A DNA stretch of 64,000 nt from Gonocerus acuteangulatus (Eukaryota; Arthropoda; Insecta; Hemiptera; Coreidae). The stretch spans positions 88,947,972-89,011,971 of the forward strand of contig OX328124.1 of the NCBI GenBank assembly GCA_946811695.1. Direction: 5' to 3'. Each line of letters begins with the position of its first letter. The first letter of the stretch is position 1. The notes beneath the pieces are model-generated. The model was not told where the DNA came from and ran no database searches. It saw only the letters and a list, made by a program, of their open reading frames with translations. Positions 1 to 10,599 of this stretch are shown in pieces. Both the position numbers and the translations under genes were made by a program.

Positions 1-28
1 TTCAAAATACTGGCACTGAGTCACAGTT

Positions 29-50
29 TTCAGGCTGCCGGCAGCCTGAA
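29..50. repeat. 22-bp perfect palindrome
   Basis: The bases read TTCAGGCTGCC followed directly by GGCAGCCTGAA, a perfect inverted repeat with no loop. Related CCTGAA/TTCAGG words recur at about 48.1-48.24 kb, so this may be the tip of a small palindromic element. No gene is attached to it. Confidence 0.75.
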
Positions 51-194
51 AGAAGGTGCGAGCAGCCTGTTTTTTTTCTCCGTGTGGTCTGTACTTTTCA
101 TGTTTAATTTGTATTAAAACGAATTGTTCAGGCTGGGTACATTTTCCACTTTCTGTTAAATTTGTTTATTCATTAATCTCATGCGTGGCGAAAT

Positions 195-195
<1 letters not shown>

Positions 196-248
<53 letters not shown>
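196..248. repeat. Poly(T) run of 53 followed by ATT repeats
   Basis: An uninterrupted run of T followed by (TTA)n-like sequence. It could be the poly(A) tail of a minus-strand retroposon, but no recognisable SINE or LINE tail adjoins it. Confidence 0.85.
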
Positions 249-251
<3 letters not shown>

Positions 252-882
252 TTTATTATTATTATTATTTATTTTAGTAAGTTTTACCAGAGCCAGCAAC
301 CGTTCTTAACCTTTAAGCACATCAGGCTAAAATCCTGCACCGAGAGCCGCTGATCTTTATTAATTTGGACGTTTTTAATTAGTAAATAACTCATTAAGGT
401 GCAAATTGGATCTTAACTATAAAAAGTTAACCCTTTAATCCCGGAGGAAGATGTAGGATTACCGGAAACAGAGATTTACATCGTCATCATAATAATTCAC
501 CTTAAGAGCTGTAGGCACTGCTGGAGATTATCCTCTCCTTTAAATTTCGTCTTGAGGACCACTTTACTGGCAAAAGATTTATTAGCTTCTTTTAAGACAT
601 GAGAGAAACCTTGGAGAAATGATTTTTTTTTTTTTCCAAGCAGCAATGATATTTATGTGACACAGAATACTGAAATTATTAATGTTGTTTTCAAAAAACT
701 TATGGAATAATCCGAAATTTAAGCAGAAGAAAGACTCTCCACGTTTTATTTCTTTAAGTTTTACAACTTATATGCAACGGTTGCTGCCTTATTGTTATAA
801 TACAAAAATATAATTTAGCCTAGAGAAAACAAAATTTTGATATATTTTTCATAAAGAACAATAAAGTGAGTATTCAACAAAA
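249..882. other. No gene recognised
   Basis: A/T-rich sequence without a recognisable reading frame or repeat match elsewhere in the window. Confidence 0.6.
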
Positions 883-1290
883 ATTATTTCGTTTAGAGCC
901 GTCTTCTCAAATTCAGGAACATAAATATGATTTAGGTCTACCCGACCAAACTGTAAAACATATGGTCTTCTTTTTGGTACATGGCCACCGCGACTGCGTG
1001 AACGCCAGCGGACACCTTCTTGTGACACTTTTTTGTAACGCTAGGTCCACCCGATAAACCTATGTAATGTACTCTATAACGTACAGTCATCTTTTTCGTA
1101 CATTGCCAATGCGCATGCCCGAACGCCACAGCGCATGCGCGAAAGGAACTGCACATGCGCGAACGCCACTGCGCATGCGTGAACGCCCCTGCGCATGCGT
1201 GAAGGCCATTGCGCATGGGCGAACGCCAGCGGACACTTTTTTTGACACGGGTTTTTCCAGTTTAGTCACCGCTAAAGCATATTTATGCTA
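883..1290 (+). mobile_element. MITE-like repeat, copy 1, with a CpG-rich minisatellite
   Basis: Inverted ends ATAAATATG (about 921) and GCTAAAGCATATTTAT (1271-1286) flank an interior that recurs at 43.1-43.4 kb and 60.4-60.6 kb in the opposite orientation. All three copies also share a flanking block with CGTTTAGAGCC on the same outer side. No transposase is present, so this is a short non-autonomous element of unknown superfamily. The interior contains the 20-bp minisatellite listed separately. Exact borders are uncertain. Confidence 0.6.
1111..1230 (+). repeat. Six-unit 20-bp minisatellite, GCGCATGCGYGAACGCCACT
   Basis: Units start at 1111, 1131, 1151, 1171, 1191 and 1211, exactly 20 bp apart. 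The core GCGCATGCGC is a CpG-rich palindrome in a very A/T-rich setting and matches the NRF-1 binding consensus as known from animals. The related MITE copy at 43.1-43.4 kb has a single GCGCATGCGC; the one at 60.4 kb has a decayed version. Confidence 0.85.
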
Positions 1291-1292
1291 AA

Positions 1293-3949
1293 ATAATAAT
1301 TTTCATTTGGGTTTAAACGGTAAAATGTCGGGCTTTCTCAATGTCGGGATACAGTCAAATTATTTAGTAAGCGAGAAGAGAGTGTCTAAGTACATTGATC
1401 TGTTATTGTGACTTCCGCTTGGAACAATTTAAATTTACAAGTCCCTTGTATATGGTTGTAGAAGAAATCCGCTGTTTCAACGACAAAAGGTTTATTCACA
1501 CATATCAGTCACGTGACGTCTCCGTTCCGACAGTTCCGTCGAGTGTCAGCCACAGAAAATATGTTTTAATGACAGTTTAGTGACTGAAGTAGGACTGACA
1601 GTGTATTTACACACATCGATCACGTCACTGTTCGTATGAGAACCATCACTGGTCAGTCTCAGGCAAAATATCGCTTAGAAGAAATCATCTTTTGCAGGTT
1701 CCGTCACTGAAGTGGGACTGATGATTCGGAACCTTCAGAACCACTTCAGTCACCGAAGTGTCAAAAGATAATTTTTTTCTCAGCGATATTTTTTTTTTTC
1801 ACTGTCGATTTTTCCGTCGGCGGTTTTGAATCGGATAGTGACTGTCCTGTGCAACGTGAACTTGGTTTCCCAAGCGATAAGCGGCGAGTAACGTTTCGTG
1901 TTATCGACTCAACGTCGGATACATGTTAGATCATAACTAAGATAAATTAGTAAGGAAGAGTATCAATCGATGGAAATATGTTGAAAGCTTATATTTCTAA
2001 CGATTTTTAAAGTAGGTTGGAATATAAAAGAGTGTAATGCATAAAACATGAAATACCTTTGGTCGGTATAAGCTCTGATCGCCGAGAAAGTGATTTCTAA
2101 TAAGGACATCCCTTTCCTTTTATTTATTTCCTAAATTCTCGAGTGATTTTCTTTTTATATTTCCATAATCATTATTGCTGATACAATATATATCTTAGAT
2201 CACTTAACCCCTTCTTATATTTACTTATGCCTTCAGCTCATTTATTCATCGCAATTTTTCAATTTATTTATTTATATTTTTCTATAGGAAGTATTTCGAA
2301 TTTTTATTTTACTACCTTGCTGTTTCTTTTTTTGTTGTTCAATTTTAAATTATCTTGTATTATTATCTAGTCTTATCTCAGCTTTTTTGTTCTTTGATTA
2401 TTCGCCATCTATCGCTGAATAGTTCTCTATATTCTTTTCTGTCCGTGTTTTCTGCGGAGCAACCAACAGAGTAAAGTCTGATATAAACATATTTGCTGTG
2501 TAATTTAATCTCCCTCTTCTTCCCGGCATATATCACCAGCGGCCAGTTTTTTATACCCCACATTTTCCGTGCCATTATAGCCGGCTTTTTCAGGTGGTAC
2601 ACGAAGCTTGCCTTAGCTAAAAGTATAAAAGGTGAAATTCACCTTTTCTCGTTCAGCTAACAAACACCGTCTTGTCCCACCTGATGAAGCTGGATGTAAT
2701 GCCAGAGAAAATCTATGGTTAAAATCATCGCACTGCTTGTGATTTATCCCGGAAACCAAGATGAGAGCAATACAAAATATAGGATGCTCTTAATATAAAA
2801 TATAGCCTAAAGAAGCATCCCAGCGAAATGTTCTACAACACAGCAAACAACAAAACTGCTCCATATATATATATGATGTGCGATTGGAGTTTAATGCCCT
2901 CCTTACTCCTATAAGTACAGTGAAAGATTGATGCTTGAACCAACAATGACATCAGTAATTTTTGAAATGTTGAATTTTATGACAATTTACAATTAAAAAT
3001 ATATTACTTCTGAGTAAGCCTATATGGTCCTTAGCTCGTCGACCAGAAAAATAAGCCATGTTTTAGTGACTCGCCTTATGCGGGGAAAAAGACCTCAGCT
3101 CTGAGCAATATTTGAGGCCGATAAACTCTGCCCAGAACGTACGTAGCGCCGTGGAACAGATGTTGGTACGCTCTGAGATGAGAATGAATGTATAAGGCTG
3201 GAGCCATCTGGCGGCATAAACAAAAACTTACCCAGTGGATAATAAATTTTCTTGGGCTTTACTGAAAAAATGCTTTCCCTTTTTGTTCCTCTCTCTCTTT
3301 CTCTCTATCGAAGTATTAAAATTCCGTTTTTTTCCATTTTAAATATAGCCAGTTTTGATCTGGGGAACTCGAGTGGCAAAAAGAAATTGAAAGTAAAAGG
3401 AATTGTGAAGAAATTAAATTGCGGGAGAAAAGGGTTTTCAAATTGATTTAACCGTGGAAGAAGTACAAGAAAAAAAAAAAAAAAAAACACTATGAGAACG
3501 ATGGTTCGAAGTAAATCCTTGACAAGCTTTAGATGATTACTTCGTTTATAGCACCAAGGGAGTCCAATCATCTTTAAATCAAAAATAACCAAAAGATAAA
3601 GCTCCAATCTTCGTTCAATAAATGGCTTTGTGAAAGAAATACCAGTCCACCAGACAGGAACTTTGTCATCTTCAAGCCCTAGTATTTTACACATGGTATG
3701 AAAACGGAAAAATGAGAGACACATAACAATTTTGCATTATTTCGTGTTTTTAGTAAAGTTTTCTTATAGAACGTTCGGAAGTAAAGGGGCAAGCAATTAT
3801 TGCTTTTAGTTTGCTTATTTGTTTTCAAGATGTCATTGGAGTTAGTGTTAACATTTTCTAGGTAACATTCAATTTTACTGTCAAAACATTTTAATGGTAG
3901 AAATTAAATGCCACAATAATTTACGGGATTAAGTTTGAGTCCTTCTGAG
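1293..3949. other. No gene recognised; one small palindrome at 2627-2647
   Basis: Mostly A/T-rich sequence. Around 1500-1760 short direct and inverted repeats built on CACTGAAGTGGGACTGA recur but do not form a clear element. At 2627-2647 AAAAGGTGAA and TTCACCTTTT form a perfect palindrome around one base, just after a TATAAAA string at 2624; this could be chance and no transcript is supported. Confidence 0.5.
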
Positions 3950-4095
3950 CGTGTTTCCTCTCTTCTCCATTGCCAGGAAAAAAAACCCTTACGAAGTGGA
4001 CCTCATGACGCAGGTGTCGACTAGAAAATTTCATGTTTCAGTACCCGTATATCTCGAAAATAACGGTAGTTCAAATTTGTATATACTTAGTAAAT
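3950..4095 (-). mobile_element. Diverged 3' fragment of the Helentron-like family
   Basis: The stretch with CTCATGACGCAG, GACTAGAAAATTT, and CAAATTTGTATATA matches, in order and orientation, the 3' module of copy E (about 62185-62275). The terminal hairpin and the rest of the element are absent. Old, truncated copy. Confidence 0.6.
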
Positions 4096-4455
4096 TATAG
4101 TCATAGTATATTCGACCAACTCTTGGGTAATGTTTCCTCTAATAATATTTTATTTAAATATTGGTTGATGTATCGTATCCAGATTTCTGGGGGAGCCTTA
4201 TAGATATCGTAAGCAATCCCATCGCAATGAGATTGCTTTTTATAATTAAGGTCGGTTCATAGCCTGGTCCCGATGCATGGTCCAAACGATGAACCGATCT
4301 TACCAAAATGCAAACTTTGCAGGATTTCTTCATGGAGACATAGGAATCAAGCAATGGGTGTGAAAACACCATAAAAGTTTAAATCGAGGTTTATTATACT
4401 TGTGTAAACTAACTTAAATTATTTCTCTTATTTATCAGAACTCATGAAAATATAA

Positions 4456-4833
4456 GTTGGATTTATTGTAAATGCCCCATTCTACGTCTCCAACAAAACT
4501 CTTCACAATAACCGTAACATCCCATTTGTCCTCGACTTCGCTAAAACCCGTTTCCAAGAGTTCCATTCCAACTCGTCTGACCATCCTAATCCTGAAGGTC
4601 TATCCTTATCTTCACAATCCCATCCAGACAATCCTCCCAGGTGGATTAAGAGACAGTGGCTCCAAGATAATTTACTTTTATGTTCATATAGGGATCATTA
4701 TAATATGTACGTATTTAGACAGCTCTGGAAGTTCCTACAATGGTTGGCTTCTTTCACATTTTTGTATTGCTTTTATTTTATTTTTCCCGTTTTTGTCAAT
4801 TTGTACATAACATATCTGTATCAACAAACTTGA
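4456..4833 (+). pseudogene. C-terminal fragment of a Jockey-like LINE reverse transcriptase ORF
   Basis: An open frame of 125 codons with no usable start codon runs from just after a TAA (4453-4455) to a TGA at 4831-4833. Its first part contains the pattern P-F-Y-V-S-N-x-T-L-H-x-x-x-N-I-P, then H-P-N-P-E, then N-P-P-R-W-I-K-R. This ordered set is the familiar tail of RNase-H-less Jockey-type ORF2 proteins (SN-x3-H-x5-IP; HPNP; P-x-RRLKR). The stop is followed by an A-rich end (TGATAATAAAAA). The 5' part of the LINE is missing, so it is a 5'-truncated, inactive copy. The last 40 or so codons are hydrophobic and may be frame-shifted sequence. An alternative frame with an ATG at 4472 looks spurious. 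Confidence 0.6.
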
Positions 4834-5043
4834 TAATAAAAATATGTTGGATTTGTCCGATTAACTTTGTTTACGTTAGCCCAAAATATTTTAGTTTAGA
4901 TGAATTTTAGATTAGGCAGCGCTAGGCGCTTCACTCACATTTTCTTTAATGGATTGCAAGTGATTTCATTTAGTTCCCCACGTCACATAATCGACACGCA
5001 ATACAGTAAGTGCTTAGATTTTGTCTGACGAATTTAGAAAAAA

Positions 5044-5090
5044 AAGGGCGTTCCAATGGGCGGATTTTGCTGGTTACTAAATTTACTTAT
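5044..5090 (+). mobile_element. Short Helentron-family fragment
   Basis: GTGGGCGGATTTTGCTGGTTA-type sequence (here with ATGGGCGG) identical over about 25 bases to the 3' module of copies A, B, C. Only this block is recognisable. Confidence 0.5.
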
Positions 5091-7296
5091 CGTATTGCTT
5101 TAGGTGTGGTTGCATTTTTAGGCTTAGCATCTTAATTTGGTACAACATACTTTGATTATCCTCAGCAGACTACTTAAGGACATTAAAAATAGTCCAATAA
5201 ACCGCATCATTAGTAATACATTAAAGAAATGCTCTCTACTAAGTTCAGTGTGATATATGACTGTTAATCAGAGGAATAATAGTACTTTCTGCCTACCTCT
5301 TCTCTAGAAGTGAGAGCCACATGGCAATGGCGGTTATCAACTATATCATGGTTAAACTCACATTATCCCCAAACTCTACTTGGTTCTGCAGAATGAATTG
5401 CTCCAGAAGTAAGCTCTCCCGTGAGGAGCTTAACTTGTCCTAAGAGGTTACTTCATTGATTTACTAACTCGTGACTTCAAGTGTTTAAGCCATACTTCTT
5501 TGTGGGCTCATTTTAGATTTCACTTGCTTCTAATCTAAAATCAGATAAACATCTCTGATTATCTCTCATCAGATAAAAATGTTCAGAAAAATTAACCAGG
5601 TTGATTCGCTCGTTAGGATACGGGTGTTCATTTCACAGTCAAATTATCCGATCCAACAAAGCCAGTTCTAAAGATAGAAGGTGTAGCGTCATACTTGCCT
5701 CGGGTCGACGAAGTTATTGAATAAAATGCTCAAAATAAGGTCGGGAATTCGAACTACGGGGAGACCCAATTATGTTAATATATCCACTTTTTGAAACGTA
5801 ACCGAAATTTAAATATTGTGGAAACTATACAAACATTTTCATGTTAATTTGTCGTTTTTGGGAACCCAATATTTTTGAAAAAAACATAAAAATGTAATTT
5901 TTAAAGTGGTTTCATTCGTTTCCTCTCGTCATAGTACTATTTTGATAAAACGTTAAAAAAAACCGTGTTTTATTTAAAACTTTATTATGTAAATTAAAGC
6001 TAATTGTAAAAATTATTGATAGAACTCCTAAATAATACTCCAACTAGACTTCCAACAATCCAACAAGCACATTCACGATCCGACTTGTGAAGTGACTTGT
6101 CGGAAGTTGGATCACAAGCTGTACTGCAAATCGGAACTACTATTTCTGTTATATGTTAATAATACATATTTTACGATCCAATTTTGAGAAATGGAGTTTC
6201 TAATTAGGATTAAAAAAAGTGAAAGAAAATAAATTTGAGTGTACTAAAAAAGAGTTAGTTTAAGAAGGAAATTCTTAAAGATTTGGCTGCAACTTGGAGC
6301 ATAAGTAGAATAAAGCTATAACCTACTTTACTGCGATACATACTTATGGTCAGTAACAAGTTCTCAATTTTGCTAGTATGCTTTATAGGAAGTACCTAAA
6401 AAAAAGACTCTTTCAACAATTTTACTAATGCAATAGGGCATGACATTAAGTGCGTCAATTTAAATTATTCATATTATATCAATTTTATTATTGAATATTT
6501 TTTATTGTATACTTCGTGTTAACGTATTTTATTGGATATTTTGCAGATTAACGTATTACACTTTTCTTCTCTTTAGGTTGTGATGAATAGCTAGTTTCAT
6601 TGTGGTGATTTTAATAGATAATTAGGCAGAATCAATACATATTTGACGAAATGTTTAAACCATTCTTTTATGAGCTAGATAATGGAGTTATTAATAATAA
6701 TAACAACGCCAAAATGATGTGAAGATAGGAATATTAATAGACTCTTTTTTTTTTTTTACCATTTTGTTTTTTTTTATGGGATTAAATGCTTTCTTAACTT
6801 AACTAGTCAAAAATTACATCCAAGAATGTCAAATTTTAAAACCATTTTTTTTTTTATCTTTATTACAAGAAATTATGAAAAGAATAAAATTAAAAACAAA
6901 AGAAATGAACTTTTCTGTACATTAAACTTTATAGTCAATTTTCTCAAAACTATGTTTTTAAAATCGGGCGATATGCTAGCGCTTTCAATTTTCACCCGAT
7001 CAACTTCAAATTTTAACTGTATTTCCATAATGATGTTTGCTCTAATGATAATGATGATTGTTCTAATTTAAAATTTGTCGCCTGCAGAATATCGCCCATG
7101 AAAAAATATGGTTTCCGCTCGTTGACACAGCGCCACTATCTTGTTTTCGAAGAATGAAAACCTTTTTTTTTTTTTTTTTTAGTTACTTTAATATCCTATA
7201 TAAAACTTTTGATAAAGAAGTGAAACATTTTGATTTACTTTTTATCCATAAATAGGAGAAAATTACCTTGATTTTGGCTACAAAAGTTAGTATAAC
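5091..7296. other. No gene recognised
   Basis: A/T-rich. Around 6037-6060 the words CCAACTAGACTTCCAACA match, as reverse complement, the start of the dispersed repeat at 8063, so an old copy of that repeat may begin here. Nothing else is supported. Confidence 0.5.
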
Positions 7297-7305
7297 CCTT
7301 AAGAG

Positions 7306-7442
7306 GGGTCTCCCGTAGTCTAGTGGCTAGCGCGCTGGATTCATTCATTCTCCGGCAGGAATTTTCTCATCTCAAGGCTCGCTGGGAAAATTCCTCGCTG
7401 CACCCTGGATGTCGGCGCTAATGACCTAGAAGTAGATGCGCC

Positions 7443-7531
<89 letters not shown>
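7306..7531 (+). mobile_element. SINE1 (tRNA-derived), B-box-deleted copy with 87-A tail
   Basis: Begins with GGTCTCCCGTAGTCTAGTGGC, a tRNA-like head with A-box spacing, runs through the family body (CTCCGGCAGGAATTTT; GGCTCGCTGG) and ends in GGCGCTAATGACCTAGAAG...GCGCCGT followed by 87 uninterrupted A (7445-7531). A 9-bp target duplication CCTTAAGAG flanks it (7297-7305 and 7532-7540). Compared with the copies at 20.9 and 45.1 kb, about 26 bp are missing between GGATTCAT and CTCCGGCAGG, which removes the B box GGTTCGATTCC. Non-coding; moved by a LINE. Confidence 0.88.
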
Positions 7532-7535
<4 letters not shown>

Positions 7536-8062
7536 AAGAGCGATTTAGTGAAGGAAGATCTCAAAATATATTATTCTGTTATTTTATTACTTCTATAAAT
7601 ATTTATGATTCATAAGAATATATTGACAAATCAATATTCTTTATTGAGAATAAAAGCTAGCCTATTGGAAGAGCAGTATGACTCTGAAACGAGAGCTTTG
7701 TTCTGGGACATAACTCTGGAAGTATTGTTCCAATAGAGCTATTAGAATGGGTCGTTGGACAATAATACACTAACTTACTCTCCTCTTTACTCTCTATGAA
7801 GATGGAAGTCTCCATTGAACCTAACCCAATAACAAGGAAGTCTTCCCGAAGAGGTCAAAGTAGTCATTTCCATTACGAAATACGTGACGGCTGGGTAATA
7901 CTCCTATTTTGATTCTCTATGGTCGAATGATTCCAAGCTCACTGAATAGCCTTACTTTTTGGAAGTTTTTTAATTTTATTTATTTATTAAGAGTTTCGCA
8001 TCTTTTGGCAATTTATTCAAGGAGCGTATCACACTTTAATATTATAAGTGATGTTTAAATAT

Positions 8063-8245
8063 GTTGGAAGTCTAGTTGGATGATTTGTAAAAATACCTTT
8101 TACGAATTGTGTATATGATGTAATATATTAATAAATTATAGAAATCGTGATGCTATATATACTAAGTATGTTTTACAAGTCATGAACTAATATTCCAATG
8201 AATTTTACGAATCGTAATGTAATATATCAATTAGAATAGTGCATA
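8063..8245 (-). repeat. Dispersed A/T-rich repeat, copy 1
   Basis: The reverse complement of this segment matches 35186-35400 in several blocks in order: AAATTCATTGG, ATCACGATTTCTATAAT, TATTAATATATT and ACAATT(T/C)GTAAAAGGTATTTT. No coding capacity. Family not recognised. Confidence 0.55.
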
Positions 8246-8706
8246 AAAGTAAAAAGATAAAAGTGAGGTAGGAATATATCGGAGCGATATTTTTGGATAT
8301 AAGTTAACTGACTTTAGGTGAATTAATGTGATGTAAATATGGGTTGCTAGGTGGTCTCGTAATCTGTAGTCAGTAAGTGTTTAACTGTTAGTGACTCGTC
8401 ACATCTTCATAGGTACGGTCTTTCTTGTCGTTCCATTAGATAAGATGCGGTAGTAAACTCTGACCTAAGCGAAATCTTTTTAAAAACAGTTTTTTTTTTT
8501 TTTTTTTTTTTTGTTTATTTAAGTACTAAAAAGTGTTTTGCTGTTATTTGCTTTCCGACCTTACGTCATTTCATTGTAAATTTCTGAATGAGTAGCTTGA
8601 AGATTTATTTTGTCTGATGTACCCAGTTTGATTTCTCAGATAGTTCCTCCCTTTTAATGTGGGAAGAAACTCCCTCGACCCGAAAATACCTGCATATATA
8701 TATATA
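8246..8706. other. No gene recognised
   Basis: Contains a poly(T) run at about 8490-8511 and a short (TA)n immediately before the Tigger-like element. No gene evidence. Confidence 0.5.
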
Positions 8707-8970
8707 TACAGTGAAACCTCTTTATAGCAGACACCATAAGGTCCGTAAAAAATGTCCGTTATTGGGAGGTGTCCTTTATTGGGAGGTGTCCTTTATTGGG
8801 AGGTTAATGAAATCCACCTTATAAAAAACAGTGCACAACAGTTTCTTATTTCTTTAACTGCAGTCATTATCCACAATATCGCGCCCAGTACATAAGTAAC
8901 ATAATCGTTTGAGTCTATTTTCCTAATGGCTTGCCGAAGAAATCGTTTTCTGTAATGTGTTTTGAAATTT

Positions 8971-9355
8971 TTAATAAGTGCCGAGATCGAGGGGCTGGCA
9001 GCAATATGTCATATTCGGTGGAAAAAACTGAATTTTAACATTTATTAGATGCATCTGTGGGTGGCATGTCGCGTTGTCCATAAACAAAATTACACGCCAT
9101 TTTTGATGTCGCATTCTCTGATCGAATGTTTTTAGCCATTCACTCATTATAGGCGTTGGCATCCATGCTTTTCTGTTAGCTTGTTAAGATATTCTTGAAG
9201 TATTGACGTTAATGTTCTTAAAACAACGTGGTTTTAATGATTTCCCGATTATTAACGGCTGTTCAAATTCTCCTTCGATATTTACGCACAACATAACAGT
9301 TAAACGATCTTTGCTTTTATTGTCTTCTGTGGTCGTTTCCCATTTTAGAATCAAT
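8971..9355 (-). pseudogene. Tigger/pogo transposase, DDE domain part (broken)
   Basis: Read on the minus strand, the frame upstream of 9162 gives the conserved string KSKDRLTV, then KPRCFKN, an in-frame stop, then KAWM and WLKTFDQRM, the catalytic context FMDNATCH, FPPNMT and QPLDLG. These are the ordered landmarks of the DDE_1 (Tigger/Jerky/CENP-B-type) superfamily domain: the D of MDN is the second catalytic Asp and QPLD lies after it. Internal stop codons and frame changes show it is dead. The upstream part continues beyond the nested element (see 10829-10960). Confidence 0.8.
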
Positions 9356-9397
9356 GGGTGGTGTGATAAAAACGATTTGTCTACCTAGTAGACACTA

Positions 9398-9545
9398 CGG
9401 TGAAGTTTTAGCTTCAACTCAGATTGATGTGATTAAAGAAAGGCTACCACTCCGTAGTTATAACTACCCTAGATGGAGTGGTAGCTGGAAAAACTGAAGC
9501 TACAACTAGGGGTAGATACAACTACCCTGTAGTAGTATCTACCTT
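9398..9545. repeat. Left subterminal array of GTAGTTGTAACTAC-type motifs
   Basis: Variants of a short near-palindromic motif (GAAGTTTTAGCTTC, GTAGTTATAACTAC, GAAGCTACAACTA, GATACAACTACCCTG) recur about five times just inside the left Harbinger end, with a matching cluster inside the right end. Such subterminal repeats are typical transposase-binding regions; that function is inferred. Confidence 0.6.
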
Positions 9546-9797
9546 TCATGTCGGAACGTGTCGACCCTTTCCTACCCCTACCGGTTTTATTTCCTGTTTT
9601 CATTAGTTCTTTTCCTTGTCAGGCTCTGCTTTACAAATATTCATTCTTCTCGTTGAGCAATAGTTAAGTTGTGCAAAATGTAATCTTCATCTGAAGAAGA
9701 AAGAATAACTGATAAGAAATCTCTAGATAGAGATTTCTTATATAAAAAACTACATGGATTTAATAAACAAATTAAGTAATTTACAACTTGGTTTATT

Positions 9798-10001
9798 TTT
9801 TTATTTTTTTTTTATTTTTTTTTTTTTTTTACGGCGCATCTACAACTTGGCCATTAGCGCCGGGCTCTCTATAGGTTGCCACCCTTTTATAATGCCAACA
9901 GCACGTGGTCGGTCACCCATTAAGGTACTGACCACGCCCGACGTTGCTTAACTTCGGTGACCTACGGGAACCGGTGTATTCAACATGGCTATGGCCGTTG
10001 G
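9798..10001 (-). mobile_element. 5S-rRNA-derived SINE with 14-bp target duplication
   Basis: On the minus strand it starts GCCAACGGCCATAGCCATG and continues through the 5S-like strings GTTGAATACACCGGTTC, GGTCACCGAAGTTAAGCA, CGTCGGGC and GTGGTCAGTACC, ending near GTGCTGTTGGCA (9893); this follows 5S rRNA over its length apart from a deletion of about 10 bases near its 3' end. A short body AAAGGGTGGCAACCTATAGA and a tail GGCGCTAATGGCC...GATGCGCCGT with an A-rich run (9798-9830 as T) follow. CAACTTGGTTTATT flanks it at 9784-9797 and 10002-10015. It is a SINE3-type retroposon, not a functional 5S gene. Confidence 0.88.
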
Positions 10002-10033
10002 CAACTTGGTTTATTATAAAATTATGTTCAATT

Positions 10034-10175
10034 CCCTCTAGGCGTGGTGACTTTTCTTTCGAAAAAAGAAAAGGCATCACCCCTATCCTGGGTAGAAAAG
10101 GGTGGTAACCTATTGATAACCCGTCCTGAAATTCGTAGTTAATAATAAATGGACGTTAAAATTAATTAATTAGGC
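10034..10175 (+). mobile_element. SINE2 fragment lacking its tRNA head
   Basis: From CCCTCTAGGCGTGGTGACTTTTC to ATGGACGTTAAAATTAATTAA it matches the body and tail of the complete SINE2 at 46.84 kb, including GAAAAAAGAAAAGGCAT, AAAGGGTGGTAACCTATTGA and AACCCGTCCT. The tRNA-like head is missing. Confidence 0.8.
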
Positions 10176-10194
10176 GTTAGGCATTTTGATAATT

Positions 10195-10437
10195 TGAAGA
10201 TAAAAAGGCAAACATTTTATTTCGCCTTTCTTCTCCATGAACTTTTGTTGCAACACTCTCTGTCACGTGGTCAAATTCCTCAAAATGTAAAGGGTCTTTG
10301 AGGTTTTAGCAATATTATGCAGTACAGCACGGCTAATTACTAGTTTTGGTATTCTTTCAAGGGCTACATTTACACAATTGCCAAGAATTGGGAACATTTG
10401 TTTCAGTTACCCAAAAACACGTTCCATATCCGCAGCG
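10195..10437 (-). pseudogene. Harbinger nuclease C-terminal remnant
   Basis: Minus-strand reading gives A-D-M-E-R-V-F-G, a stop, L-K-Q-M-F-P-I-L, then A-L-E-R-I-P and S-R-A-V-L-H-N-I-A. The ordered pattern VERAFG-x-LK-x-RFP and AVLHN(I/M) is the hallmark of the C-terminal part of PIF/Harbinger DDE nucleases (HARBI1 type). At least two stops break it. Most of the catalytic domain is missing. Confidence 0.65.
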
Positions 10438-10545
10438 CCCCCCCCCGAAATTTAATTTGATTTAATCGGTAATAATATGTCAAAAATAAATTAAATAATA
10501 TAACTTAGTCCACAAAAAATATATTTCCTATATACGTCCCTGAAC
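10434..10545 (-). mobile_element. hAT-like MITE fragment
   Basis: CCCCCCCCCCGAAATTTAATTT, a middle block ATTTAATCGGTAATAA and the end TATATACGTCC correspond to one half of the MITE complete at 12600-12855 and 59988-60248. The other half is absent. Confidence 0.55.
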
Positions 10546-10599
10546 CAAAGTAATAATTAATATAGTATTAATTCTGATCTTGAAGAATAGCTGACAAAA

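Noticed and set aside
938..1269. Overlapping open frames on both strands around 0.94-1.29 kb
   Set aside because: They are artefacts of the 20-bp minisatellite, which lacks stop codons in several frames; no domain is seen.
2615..2660. A TATA-box core promoter (TATAAAA at 2624)
   Set aside because: No downstream coding frame or initiator evidence; A/T-rich DNA produces such strings often.
3305..3724. 139-codon minus-strand frame
   Set aside because: Includes a poly(A)-derived Phe stretch, has no recognisable motif and no conservation evidence. Possibly part of an old element but unsupported.
9893..10001. A functional 5S rRNA gene on the minus strand
   Set aside because: It has a deletion of about 10 bases near the 3' end, several changes in paired regions, a fused SINE body and tail, and a target duplication, so it is a retroposed SINE head.
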